Part shown: positions 34,374-43,020 of the stretch, one piece after another
Layout: every line of letters begins with the position of its first letter
Position numbering within the stretch: position 1 is the first letter of the stretch
Assembly: GCF_029714305.1 (NCBI RefSeq)
Contig: NZ_CP121647.1
Coordinates: 7,026,501 to 7,090,500 of the forward strand
Origin: Bradyrhizobium sp. CB3481
Lineage (GTDB): Bacteria; Pseudomonadota; Alphaproteobacteria; Rhizobiales; Xanthobacteraceae
DNA: 64,000 bases
Direction: 5' to 3'
Program-made: the position numbers and the translations under genes
The notes under the pieces: generated by a model
Database searches by the model: none
What the model was told of the DNA's origin: nothing
What the model saw: only the letters and a program-made list of their open reading frames with translations

Positions 34374-35567
34374 TCAGCCGGCCTTTCGCTGCCGCAGGCT
34401 CGCGTAGAACGCGGACTCGAAGTTCATATAACCGATGAACGACGCGGGATCGCCGAAGGGAAGAATCTGCGTGGCCCAGAACCCGCCGAACCCGTTGCGC
34501 CGATCGATCCAATAGAACAGATTGGCGAGACCGGCCCAACCGAGGGCACCGGCGGGACGACCGGTGGGAGCTTCTTCATCGTTGATCATGAAGGTCAGCG
34601 CCCAGGACTTTGACTGCCCCGGGAAAAACTCCGCATCGTTGCACAGCGAAGCAATCACACCGGTGATGGGAGTGACTTTGCTCTCTCCCAGATGGTTCTT
34701 CTCCGCCATCCGCACCGTCTCGGCTTTCAGCACACGGCCGTGTTCGCCCATTCCGTCATTCAGCCACATGCGGATAAAGCGCATGTAGTCGTCGATCGTC
34801 CCGTAAAGGCCATGACCGCCCATGTGCACCTCGGGCTCAGCCGGCAGCTCGAAGTCCATCGGCGTCAGTGAGCCGTCGGCATTTCGCGCGTGGATACCGG
34901 CCAGCTTCTTGCGCATCGCGTCGGTAAGTTCGAAGGTGGTGTCCTGCATTCCGAGCGGTTCGAAAATCCGCGACTTGAAGACATCGCCCAATCGGCTACC
35001 CGTGATGGCCTCGACAATTTGACCGCACCAATCGAGATTGGTGCCGTATTCCCATCGTTCGCCCGGATCGAACAGCAGCGGTGTCATCAGGCACGCCTTG
35101 GACGCGGTGATGACGCTGGGCTGCCCCCTTTCCTGCGCCAGGCGACCATAGGTGTGGTTGATGAAATCGTAGCTCAGGCCGGCAGTGTGAACCATCAGCA
35201 TGCGCGTGGTGATGTCCCGCTTCGGCGCCCGCAGCATCGGCTCGCCATTGGCGGTAAAACCCTCGATCACCTGCAGCTTTCCGATCTCGGGTGCATAGCG
35301 CCGGGCTGGCGCGTCGAGATCGAGCTTGCCTTCCTCGACGAGTTGCAGGACGGCAGTCCCGGTGATCGCCTTGGTCGTGGAGAAGATGGCAAAAATGCTG
35401 TCGGTCGTCATGTCGGCCGGCTGATCGAGACGGCGCTTGCCGGCCGCACCTTCGTAGATGTTGCGATGGCGGTCCGTCACCATGGCGACGACGCCGGGTA
35501 CGCGCGGAGTGGCCGTAACGACGCCATCAAGAACGGCGTCAGCCGCCGCACTGAAGTTCGTGCTCAT
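34374..35567 (-). CDS. Serine beta-lactamase-fold hydrolase (family VIII esterase-like)
   Basis: A 397-residue hydrolase of the class C beta-lactamase/EstB type. The nucleophile motif is S63-T-T-K66 (FSTTKAITG) and the catalytic Tyr is Y174 (WEYGTN, the YxN motif). It has no signal peptide, consistent with a cytoplasmic esterase rather than an antibiotic-resistance enzyme. The ATG follows AAGGAGAAAGATC. It lies 36 bp downstream of the Baeyer-Villiger monooxygenase on the same strand. Such pairs oxidise a ketone to an ester or lactone and then hydrolyse it, which suits this enzyme well. Confidence 0.82.
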   Translation of the reverse strand: MSTNFSAAADAVLDGVVTATPRVPGVVAMVTDRHRNIYEGAAGKRRLDQPADMTTDSIFAIFSTTKAITGTAVLQLVEEGKLDLDAPARRYAPEIGKLQVIEGFTANGEPMLRAPKRDITTRMLMVHTAGLSYDFINHTYGRLAQERGQPSVITASKACLMTPLLFDPGERWEYGTNLDWCGQIVEAITGSRLGDVFKSRIFEPLGMQDTTFELTDAMRKKLAGIHARNADGSLTPMDFELPAEPEVHMGGHGLYGTIDDYMRFIRMWLNDGMGEHGRVLKAETVRMAEKNHLGESKVTPITGVIASLCNDAEFFPGQSKSWALTFMINDEEAPTGRPAGALGWAGLANLFYWIDRRNGFGGFWATQILPFGDPASFIGYMNFESAFYASLRQRKAG

Positions 35568-35603
35568 GATCTTTCTCCTTCTGTACTGAAATAGCTTCGT
35601 CGA

Positions 35604-37244
35604 TCACTGCATGGCAAAGCCCGGGTAGCCGTTCGCCGCGACCTCGTCGCACTTCTGGCGATAGGCACCGACGCCGCCGCAATACGACAGGACCCGGCGC
35701 GGCTTGCCCTGGACGTTCGAGCCCAGATACCAGGAATTGGTTTTTGCGATCAGCGTCGCATTGGCGATCTCATCGTGATGGGCTACCCACCCGTCCTCCG
35801 CGTCCTTCGTCGGCTCGATGACGTTGAGGCTCTGGCGGCGCATGTAGGCGATGCAATCGTCGATCCATTCTACCTGCTGCTGCAGACACGTGGTCATGTT
35901 GCAGAGCGCGGCCGAGGGCGCGAGCGGCACGGCGGTCGTGAACAGGTTCGGATAGCCGTGAACCTGCAGGCCCATCGTGGTGCGGATGTCCCTGCTCCAG
36001 TCATCTTTCAGCGACCTTCCGCCGCGCCCCCTGATGTCGATCCGCGTCAGCGCGCCGGTACCAGCGTCGAATCCGGTCGCCAGGATAATGATATCGAGGT
36101 CATGGATGGTCCCGTCGGCGGTCTTGATCCCCGTCGGCGTCACGCACTCGATCGGATTACTCTTGACGCTGGCGATCTCGACATTGGGACGGTGGAAGGC
36201 CTCGAGGAAGTTCTGCTCGAGCGGGACCCGATGCGTCCCGAACCCATAGTTCGACGGAATCAACAGCTCGCACAATTTCGGATCCTTGAGCCGTTCGCGC
36301 ATCTTCTCGCGAACAAATTCGGAGATCTCGCTGTTGACCTCCTCTTCAAAGAACAGCTCCGCGAAGGACGAGATCCACAGTTTGAGGGAGCCGTCATTCC
36401 AGCAATCCTCGATCACCTCGCGGCGCTGTTGTCCCGTAAGGCCGGCCCAAGTGTGCTCGAAATCGTATTCAAATCCGGTAAAGGTATGCGGCAGCCGTTC
36501 GGTGAAGCGCTTGAACTTCGACTTGTAGGCCTCCGCATCCGCCGGGCCGTATTTCGGGTTCTTCATCGGGATGATGTATTGCGGCGTGCGGATGAACACC
36601 TTCATATGGCCGACTTGGCCGGCGATGGTCTGGATGACCTGGATGCCGGTCGCGCCGTTACCGATAACACCGACGCGCTTTCCGGCGAAATCGACCGGCT
36701 GGTTCGGCCAGCGCGCCGTGTGGAACACCTGCCCCTTGAACGACTCCTGCCCCGGGAACGACACGTGGGGCGCCGAGAGCATGCCGCAGCAGGTGACCAG
36801 GAATTGGCTGTCGATCACGTCGCCCCGATCGGTCGTGACGAGCCAGCGCTGCGTCGCTTCGTTGAAATGCGCACTCTGGACCGTCGTGGCGAACTGGATG
36901 TCCTTGTGGAGATCGAGACGGTTCGCCACATAGTTCAGCCAGCGTTCGATTTCCGGCTGGCCGGGGAATTTCTCGCTCCAGCTCCATCCCTTGTACAGCT
37001 CCTCGGAAAACAGGTACTGATAGATGTAGCTTTCGGAATCGAAGCGCGCGCCAGGATAGCGATTCCAGTACCAGGTGCCGCCGACGCCTGACGCCGCGTC
37101 GATCGCCCTGACGCTCATGCCCTGTTCACGCAGTCGATACAGCGCGTAGAGCCCGGCAACGCCGGCCCCGACTACCACGGCGTCGAGTTTCGCCGTCACC
37201 TGCGCGCCGTTGCCTCCGTTGGGCTTGGTTGCGGCTTTCGTCAT
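35604..37244 (-). CDS. Flavin-containing (Baeyer-Villiger type) monooxygenase
   Basis: A 546-residue FAD/NADPH monooxygenase. The first Rossmann motif is GAGVAG (26-31), the second GNGATGIQ, and between them lies the Baeyer-Villiger fingerprint FKGQVFHTARWP (FxGxxxHxxxW). GGTWYWNRYPGARFDSESYI is also typical of cyclohexanone/phenylacetone-type enzymes. It would insert oxygen next to a carbonyl to give an ester or lactone. A GGGAGGG ribosome site precedes the ATG. It heads an operon with the esterase and diverges from an AraC regulator that presumably controls it. The ketone substrate is unknown. Confidence 0.9.
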   Translation of the reverse strand: MTKAATKPNGGNGAQVTAKLDAVVVGAGVAGLYALYRLREQGMSVRAIDAASGVGGTWYWNRYPGARFDSESYIYQYLFSEELYKGWSWSEKFPGQPEIERWLNYVANRLDLHKDIQFATTVQSAHFNEATQRWLVTTDRGDVIDSQFLVTCCGMLSAPHVSFPGQESFKGQVFHTARWPNQPVDFAGKRVGVIGNGATGIQVIQTIAGQVGHMKVFIRTPQYIIPMKNPKYGPADAEAYKSKFKRFTERLPHTFTGFEYDFEHTWAGLTGQQRREVIEDCWNDGSLKLWISSFAELFFEEEVNSEISEFVREKMRERLKDPKLCELLIPSNYGFGTHRVPLEQNFLEAFHRPNVEIASVKSNPIECVTPTGIKTADGTIHDLDIIILATGFDAGTGALTRIDIRGRGGRSLKDDWSRDIRTTMGLQVHGYPNLFTTAVPLAPSAALCNMTTCLQQQVEWIDDCIAYMRRQSLNVIEPTKDAEDGWVAHHDEIANATLIAKTNSWYLGSNVQGKPRRVLSYCGGVGAYRQKCDEVAANGYPGFAMQ

Positions 37245-37610
37245 CTTTCCCTCCCAGGTTCTTTGCGCGTACGGCCTTCCTCCCAGCCGACATGTGATCG
37301 GCTGGCGACGCGTCGCGGATTGTCAGTCCCGGCAAGTCGATCGGATGAGTTCTAAGGCTCGCGGCTTTTTTGCCGTCTTTCCGTTCCTGCTTGAGACGCG
37401 AAGGAGGCTACGAGCCCATCGGTGTTCCGGGCTTGGATGAAACAGACAATCCTTTGAACGAATCCTCCGGCACCCCGCGGCCAAGTGGGCGGTCCGGCAC
37501 AGTTCGCTTGGCAAATGGCAAAAGCGGCTTATGCTGCCGGGGCTGCAATCCGGCCAACGAAAAGAGCGGTGAACCGCGCCCGAAGAGTTTGCACGGAGGG
37601 AGCCCGACCC
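37245..37610. promoter_or_regulatory. Divergent promoter region with a perfect palindrome
   Basis: About 365 bp between the monooxygenase and the AraC gene. CCAGCCGA-CATGTGA-TCGGCTGG (37283-37305) is a perfect 8-bp inverted repeat 39 bp upstream of the monooxygenase start, placed for an operator or a leader hairpin. The remainder shows no coding sequence. Confidence 0.5.
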
Positions 37611-38525
37611 ATGGGCCAATTCATCACGGTTGAGGAGCTGCCCCGCTACGCTCCCGGTCAACTGAAGTTGGACAGCCTTGCGGTGGGAAAGGCCGATTTC
37701 CGGCTGCGGGTGTTCCGCTATGAGCCGTCCGACATCTGGGTCCCGCCGTCGGAAAACTTTCTGATCGTCGTCTACCGCGAAGGCACGACGTCGATGAACC
37801 GCCGCGTTACGGGAGCGTGGAAGCAGGACCATGTCGGCCGTGGCGTCACCACGCTGCTGACCCGCGCGGAGGCCTCGAACTGGCGCTGGGCACATGACAT
37901 CGAGGTCAGTCATTTCTACATATCGCCGACGCTGATGGCGAAGACAGCGAGCGAGGCGTTTGACCGCGACGCGGAAGCCGTTGAGCTCCATGACCTGCTC
38001 AGGATCGACGATCCGATCCTGACCTGGATCAGCGATCAGATGGTTCAGGAGGTCGCCTCAGGAGGTCCGGGCGGGCGGCTCTGTTACGATGCGCTGGCGC
38101 TCCAGGCCAGCGTGCACATCCTGCGGAAATACGCCTCCGTGCATTTCAAAATGCCCTGCGCACAGGGACGTTTCAGACCGGCTCATGCGCGCCTGATCGA
38201 AGACTATATCGAGCAGAATATCTTCCGGAACATAACGCTCGAGGAGCTGGCAAACATCTGCAACTGCACACCGGTACAGTTTGCGCGCAAATTCCAGGCA
38301 CACTACGGAATGCGCCCTCATGCCTACGTGCTGATCCGCAAGGTGGAGCGTGCGTGCCAGCATCTACGCAAAGATCGGCTGCCGCTGAAGGAGATCGCCC
38401 TCTTGAGCGGCTTCGCCGATCAGAGCCATCTTAATCGGGTGTTTCGCCGACATATGAACGTCACGCCGGCCGAATATCGAAGGCAGGCCTACCGCGGCAC
38501 GCTCGGAGCTGGTGAGTCTGTGTGA
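37611..38525 (+). CDS. AraC-family transcriptional regulator
   Basis: A 304-residue regulator with an N-terminal sensor region (about 1-190) of no clear family and a C-terminal AraC/XylS DNA-binding domain (about 200-295) with both helix-turn-helices: ITLEELANICNCTPVQFARK and LKEIALLSGFADQSHLNRVF, then the FRRHMNVTPAEYR signature. The ATG at 37611 follows CGGAGGGAG; an upstream in-frame extension is not needed. It diverges from the monooxygenase-esterase operon and is its probable activator, responding perhaps to the ketone. Confidence 0.87.
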   Translation: MGQFITVEELPRYAPGQLKLDSLAVGKADFRLRVFRYEPSDIWVPPSENFLIVVYREGTTSMNRRVTGAWKQDHVGRGVTTLLTRAEASNWRWAHDIEVSHFYISPTLMAKTASEAFDRDAEAVELHDLLRIDDPILTWISDQMVQEVASGGPGGRLCYDALALQASVHILRKYASVHFKMPCAQGRFRPAHARLIEDYIEQNIFRNITLEELANICNCTPVQFARKFQAHYGMRPHAYVLIRKVERACQHLRKDRLPLKEIALLSGFADQSHLNRVFRRHMNVTPAEYRRQAYRGTLGAGESV

Positions 38526-38800
38526 GATGATCTGTTCGCGGACCACGTATCGTGGTGGCGGCCAGTCGGCCAAGAGAAAAGGCCGGCGGGCGTTACGCCG
38601 CCGACCTTGTCTTGCAACTGCCGGCTCGCGGGTCCGGTTCCGCTGCGTTGCATTCCACTTCCTAAATCTACCTTGATCAGTAACCTCCCGCGCCGACCGA
38701 CGCCATTGCACCTAGATATAAAAGAACCGTTCTGAGATAGGCTCACACTGTGCAAGAGGATGCAGCCGACTATCCATTGGTATAAGACAGCGGCAGCGCT
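38526..38800. other. Intergenic region with an imperfect GC hairpin
   Basis: 275 bp between convergent genes. GGCCGGCGGGCG-TTA-CGCCGCCGACC near 38581-38606 forms an imperfect stem followed by TTGTCTTG, possibly the end of the AraC transcript. Nothing else was recognised. Confidence 0.3.
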
Positions 38801-39298
38801 TTACAGCACCACCGGCGTATCAGGCAGTTCATTCGAACCGCCATCCACCTTTGGAAAATGCGTCGCCAGTTCGCGCGACACCGCCTCGATGCCCCTGATG
38901 ACGCCGCGCTCAAATTCCCCTGCCCTGAAATCGGTTTCCATCTCCCGGCAGATCCTTTCCCAGCCCTCGCGGCCGACCTTGGCATCGATGCCACGGTCGG
39001 CGACGATCTCGACGTCGCGATCGGCGAGAAGCAAATAGATCAGCACGCCGTTATTCTGCGCGGTGTCCCAAACGCGGAGCTGGGAAAAGACGTCCAGCGC
39101 CCGCTCCCGTGCCGGCTGGTTACGAAACAAGGGCGCGCCGTCGAGCGCGCCTTCGACGACGAAGCGAAGCTGTGCGGCATGCGTGGCTTCGCCGGCCTTG
39201 ATCCCCTGCTCGATCTTCGCCAGCGTCGCCGGCGGAAACGCGAGACGCCGCCGCCAGTGATGCTGCAGAAGATGCCTGATGATGCGCGCCGCCTTCAT
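38801..39298 (-). CDS. TPM domain protein, cytoplasmic form
   Basis: A 165-residue protein with a TPM (TLP18.3/Psb32/MOLO-1) domain: THAAQLRFVVEGALDG, VWDTAQNNGVLIYLLLADRD and VEIVADRGIDAKVG. It has no signal peptide and starts with a basic segment (ARIIRHLLQHHWRRR), so unlike its neighbour it should face the cytoplasm or sit at the membrane surface. It lies 2 bp after the exported TPM gene in the LemA operon. Its function is not established; TPM domains have been linked to photosystem repair and channel modulation in other organisms. Confidence 0.78.
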   Translation of the reverse strand: MKAARIIRHLLQHHWRRRLAFPPATLAKIEQGIKAGEATHAAQLRFVVEGALDGAPLFRNQPARERALDVFSQLRVWDTAQNNGVLIYLLLADRDVEIVADRGIDAKVGREGWERICREMETDFRAGEFERGVIRGIEAVSRELATHFPKVDGGSNELPDTPVVL

Positions 39299-39300
39299 GT

Positions 39301-40200
39301 CTACCAGCTCCCCGAGGCACCACCGCCGCCGAAGCTGCCGCCGCCCCCGCTGAAACCGCTGTCGCTGTCACTCGAACTGCTGCCGCCCGACCATGAACCT
39401 CCGCTGCCGCCCGTGACCCACCCACTATCCCTGCCGCGGCGGCCCACGCCTGGGCCCATTGAGCCCATGTTCTGAACGAGGAACGTCACGACGAAAGCGA
39501 TAAAGCCGATGAGGATCGCGGCCGCAAGCGATCCCGCCATGAACCATCCGAATATCCCGACGATGCCGCCGGTTGCCGCCGCCCCGATGAACCGGCCAAG
39601 CACCGCCCTCAGCACCGTACCGACAATGAAAACGAAGATCAGAGCAACGGGATTAAACGGATCGATATTGCCGAGCAGCCCGCCATCCTGCCAGTGCGGC
39701 GGTTCCGGCTCCGGCAGTTTCTCACCATTAGCCACCCCGATCATCCGGTTGACGCCTGCCGAAACCCCGCCGGCAAAATCGCCGCTCTTGAACTTCGGCG
39801 TGATATCCTCATCGATGATGCGCTTGGTGGTAGCGTCGGTGAGCGCGCCCTCGAGGCCGTAGCCGACCTCGATGCGCAACCGGCGATCGTTCTTGGCGAT
39901 CACGAGCAGCGCGCCGTCGTCGATCTTCTTGCGGCCGATCTTCCACGCCTCCGCGACACGGAGCGCGAACGGCTCGATCGCCTCGCCGTCGGTTGTCGGC
40001 ACGATCAGCACCGCGATCTGGCTGCCCTTTCGCGTTTCCAGATCTTTCAGTTGCTGCGTCAATGCAGCGATATCGCCGGCCGAGAGCGTGCCGGTTTGGT
40101 CGACGACGCGGCCCGTCAGCGGCGGCACCGCGACGAGGGCCAGCGCTGAGCAAGCCCAGCACAGCAGCAGCGCCAGAAGGGAGGCTCTTGCAGCGTTCAT
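39301..40200 (-). CDS. Exported TPM domain protein with Gly/Ser-rich tail
   Basis: A 299-residue protein: signal peptide (ARASLLALLLCWACSALALV), TPM domain (about 25-150; GRVVDQTGTLSAGDIAALTQ, ALLVIAKNDRRLRIEVGYGL), two membrane helices (about 180-240), and a C-terminal tail rich in Gly and Ser (SGFSGGGGSFGGGGASGSW). This layout is typical of the YgcG-type partner of LemA. The ATG at 40200 is preferred over a GTG six codons upstream because it directly begins the signal peptide. It lies between lemA and the second TPM gene, all on one strand with very short gaps. Confidence 0.83.
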   Translation of the reverse strand: MNAARASLLALLLCWACSALALVAVPPLTGRVVDQTGTLSAGDIAALTQQLKDLETRKGSQIAVLIVPTTDGEAIEPFALRVAEAWKIGRKKIDDGALLVIAKNDRRLRIEVGYGLEGALTDATTKRIIDEDITPKFKSGDFAGGVSAGVNRMIGVANGEKLPEPEPPHWQDGGLLGNIDPFNPVALIFVFIVGTVLRAVLGRFIGAAATGGIVGIFGWFMAGSLAAAILIGFIAFVVTFLVQNMGSMGPGVGRRGRDSGWVTGGSGGSWSGGSSSSDSDSGFSGGGGSFGGGGASGSW

Positions 40201-40221
40201 CGCGGATCGTTCGCTCACCCG

Positions 40222-40830
40222 CTATTTCGCGGGCGCCGGCGTCGGATTGAAATCAACCTTCGGCGCGGTCGAGATCGCTTTCTCGTTATCGACCGTAAAA
40301 TTCGGCTTCTCCTTGTAGCCGAACGCCATCGCCGTCAGATTGTTCGGAAAGGTGCGGATGCCGACATTGTAGTCCTGCACCGCCTTGATGTAGCGGTTGC
40401 GCGCCACGGTGATGCGGTTCTCGGTGCCCTCGAGCTGCGCCATGAGATCGCGAAACAGCGTGTCGGACTTGAGCTGCGGATAGTTCTCGGTCACGACCAG
40501 GAGGCGCGATAACGCGCTCGTCAACTCGCTCTGTGCCGCCTGGAATTTCTGGAAAGCTGTCGGGTCGTTCAGCACTTCCGGCGTCGCCTGGACGCTGCCG
40601 ACCTTGGCGCGCGCGTTAGTGACGCCGAGCAAGACGTCCTTTTCCTGCTGCGCAAAGCCCTTCACGGAATTGACGAGGTTCGGCACCAGATCGGCCCGGC
40701 GCTGGTACTGGTTGACGACTTCCGACCAGCTCGACTTGACCTGCTCGTCAGTGGTCTGGATGGCGTTGTAGCCGCAATTGGTCAGGCTCAGGCACGACAG
40801 CGTCGCCAACACGGTCAATAATCTGCGCAT
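40222..40830 (-). CDS. lemA: LemA family protein
   Basis: A 202-residue LemA protein. An N-terminal lipoprotein-like segment (LLTVLATLSCLSLTNCGYN) ends at a Cys that could be lipidated. The helical body carries SWSEVVNQYQRRADLVPNLV, GVTNARAKVG and TENYPQLKSDTLFRDLMAQL, the family hallmarks. The reading frame stays open far upstream through the antisense of three dehydrogenase-type genes, but the Met at 40830 with a normal LemA N-terminus marks the true start. First gene of the lemA-TPM-TPM operon. Molecular role unknown. Confidence 0.87.
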   Translation of the reverse strand: MRRLLTVLATLSCLSLTNCGYNAIQTTDEQVKSSWSEVVNQYQRRADLVPNLVNSVKGFAQQEKDVLLGVTNARAKVGSVQATPEVLNDPTAFQKFQAAQSELTSALSRLLVVTENYPQLKSDTLFRDLMAQLEGTENRITVARNRYIKAVQDYNVGIRTFPNNLTAMAFGYKEKPNFTVDNEKAISTAPKVDFNPTPAPAK

Positions 40831-41004
40831 CGAACTCTCCCGAAAACAATCAAACGCCAGCATAGCAGAATGGTTGCGCGGGGTATGCAGGCCGGAGATT
40901 GCGTCAGGCCGATTTTGCAGACCGGCTGCACCAGACGGCACTTGCGTATCATTTGCCGAAATAACAACATGGCCGGCAACAAAAAGGGAAACGCGAGGGC
41001 CGTG

Positions 41005-41853
41005 ATGCCATTCGAAACCATCGTCGTGGAGCGGCCGGAGCCGCGCATCGCGCGAATCGTGATGAACCGGCCCGAAGCGCGCAACGCGCAAAACCTGCAG
41101 ATGACCTACGACCTCAATGCCGCCTTCGACCAGGCAGTGCAGGACGATACGGTCAAGGTCATCATTCTCGCCGGCAATGGCCCGCATTTTTCGTCGGGGC
41201 ATGATCTGCGACCGACCGGTAAGAACACCGCCGGCGCGGATTTTCCGCCGGTTGGAAATTGGGGCGGATTTGCCGAGCCCAATGCCCATGGACGTTTCGC
41301 GCGCGAGCAGGAGATCTACCTGCAGATCACGCGGCGCTGGCGCAATCTGGCAAAGCCGACGATCGCGGAAGTGCACGGCAAGTGCATCGCCGGCGGGTTG
41401 ATGCTGGCATGGGCCTGCGACCTCATCGTCGCAAGCAGTGACGCGGAATTCTGCGATCCCGTCGTCACCATGGGTGTCTGCGGCGTCGAATGGTTCGTGC
41501 ATCCCTGGGAGCTCGGTCCGCGGAAAGCGAAGGAATTGCTGTTCACTGCTGACGTCTGGACCGCGGAGGAAGCGCACCGGCTCGGCATGGTCAACCACGT
41601 GGTGCCGCGCGAGGAGCTGTCGTCCTTCGTGCTGAAGCTCGCCGAGCGGATCGCCGCCAAGCCGTCCTTCGCGCTGAAGCTGACCAAGGAAGCGGTCAAT
41701 CGCTCGGTCGACGTGATGGGACAGCCGGCGGCGATCGATCAGGCGTTCGCGCTGCACCAACTCTGCCATGCGCACAATCTGCAGGAGTTCGGCATGATGG
41801 TCGATCCCGCTGGCCTTCATCCCTCGGTTCGGAAATCGGCACAGGTAAAATAG
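41005..41853 (+). CDS. Enoyl-CoA hydratase/isomerase family protein
   Basis: A 282-residue crotonase-fold protein. The oxyanion-hole segments are HFSSGHDL and GKCIAGGLMLAWACDLIVAS; the typical opening is FETIVVERPEPRIARIVMNR. The region where the catalytic Glu residues of true hydratases lie reads MGVCGVEWFVHPWELGPR, so the exact reaction (hydration, isomerisation or other) is uncertain. The start at 41005 matches the family N-terminus; an in-frame ATG at 40969 is an alternative. It is followed by two acyl-CoA dehydrogenases with gaps of 18 and 15 bp, so it belongs to a beta-oxidation-type operon. Confidence 0.82.
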   Translation: MPFETIVVERPEPRIARIVMNRPEARNAQNLQMTYDLNAAFDQAVQDDTVKVIILAGNGPHFSSGHDLRPTGKNTAGADFPPVGNWGGFAEPNAHGRFAREQEIYLQITRRWRNLAKPTIAEVHGKCIAGGLMLAWACDLIVASSDAEFCDPVVTMGVCGVEWFVHPWELGPRKAKELLFTADVWTAEEAHRLGMVNHVVPREELSSFVLKLAERIAAKPSFALKLTKEAVNRSVDVMGQPAAIDQAFALHQLCHAHNLQEFGMMVDPAGLHPSVRKSAQVK

Positions 41854-41871
41854 AGAAAGCAAAAACAACAG

Positions 41872-43005
41872 ATGGACCTTACCCTGACCGACGAGCAGCG
41901 ATTGCTGCGCGAGAGTGCCGACCGCTTCGTCAACGAGACCTATACAGCCGATCTCCGCCGCCGGACGGCGAACGAGCCGCTCGGCTTCAGCGCCGGGATC
42001 TGGAAGCAGTTCGCCGAACTGGGCTGGCTGGCGCTGCCGATCCCCGAGGCTTACGGCGGGCTTGGCGGCGGCGCGATCGAGATCGGCATCCTGATGGAAG
42101 CGTTCGGCCGCGGCCTCGTCGCCGAGCCGTATCTCTCCACCGCCGTGATCGGGGCATCGCTGATCGCCGAATGCGGCACGGAGGCGCAGAAGCAGGCGCT
42201 GTTGCCAAAAATCGCCGACGGTTCGCTGTATCTCGCATTGGCGCATTCGGAGCGTCAGGCGCGCTTCGATCTCGGCGCTGTTTGGACCACGGCGAAGAAG
42301 ACGTCCGGCGGCTGGCGTCTCGACGGACAAAAAATCGCCGTGCTCGACGGCAATGCGGCCCACCAGATCGTTGTTTCGGCCCGCATCGATGACGGCAAGC
42401 TCTGCCTGTTTCTGGTACCACAAGGCACGCACGGTCTTGCCTTGCGCGACTACCCCCGGCTTGGCGGTGGCCGCGCCTGCAATCTCGAAATGAGCGGCGT
42501 CGAGCTTCCCGCCGACGCACTGCTTGGCGACGGCAGCGACGCACTGTCCGCAATCGAAGCTGTGGTCGACCGCGCGATGGCCGCACTTGGGGCTGAAGCC
42601 GTCGGCATCATGCAGACCCTGCTCGACCAGACGCTCGAATACACAAAAATCAGAAAGCAGTTCGGCCGGCCGCTCTCGGCCAACCAGGTGATCCGCCATC
42701 GCCTCGCCGACATGGCGATGCAGTGCGACGAGGCGCGCTCGATGGCCTTGCGCGCCGCGCTGACGGCGAATGCCGAGCCGCTGGCGCGCAGCCGCGCGGC
42801 CTCCGGCGCAAAAGCCAAGATCGGCAAATGCGCGCGCTTCGTCGCCGAGCAGTCGGTGCAGCTTCATGGCGCGATGGGCGTCACCGAAGAGCTCGACATC
42901 GGCGCCTACTTCAAACGGCTGCTTGCCTTCGAGACGCTGTTCGGCAGCAGCGCCCATCATTATCGCCGTCATGCCGCGCTCGGCGGCCGTGCCGCTCAGG
43001 CCTGA
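41872..43005 (+). CDS. Acyl-CoA dehydrogenase family protein (possible non-catalytic or beta subunit)
   Basis: A 377-residue acyl-CoA dehydrogenase with the usual three domains: GWLALPIPEAYGGLGGGAIE near the N-terminus, KIRKQFGRPLSANQVIRHRL in the C-terminal domain, and LHGAMGVTEELDIGAYFKRL. The mid-domain FAD segment is degenerate (LALAHSERQARFD instead of TEP-type), and the usual catalytic Glu site reads LFGSSAHH. These traits are known for one subunit of heteromeric dehydrogenases such as mycobacterial FadE28-FadE29. The adjacent dehydrogenase gene begins 15 bp downstream, which fits a two-subunit enzyme (inference). Confidence 0.8.
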   Translation: MDLTLTDEQRLLRESADRFVNETYTADLRRRTANEPLGFSAGIWKQFAELGWLALPIPEAYGGLGGGAIEIGILMEAFGRGLVAEPYLSTAVIGASLIAECGTEAQKQALLPKIADGSLYLALAHSERQARFDLGAVWTTAKKTSGGWRLDGQKIAVLDGNAAHQIVVSARIDDGKLCLFLVPQGTHGLALRDYPRLGGGRACNLEMSGVELPADALLGDGSDALSAIEAVVDRAMAALGAEAVGIMQTLLDQTLEYTKIRKQFGRPLSANQVIRHRLADMAMQCDEARSMALRAALTANAEPLARSRAASGAKAKIGKCARFVAEQSVQLHGAMGVTEELDIGAYFKRLLAFETLFGSSAHHYRRHAALGGRAAQA

Positions 43006-43020
43006 CAAGGAGCTGAAACC

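Noticed and set aside
34374..35567. An antibiotic-resistance class C beta-lactamase
   Set aside because: There is no signal peptide, and the gene is coupled to a Baeyer-Villiger monooxygenase. A family VIII esterase is the better reading.
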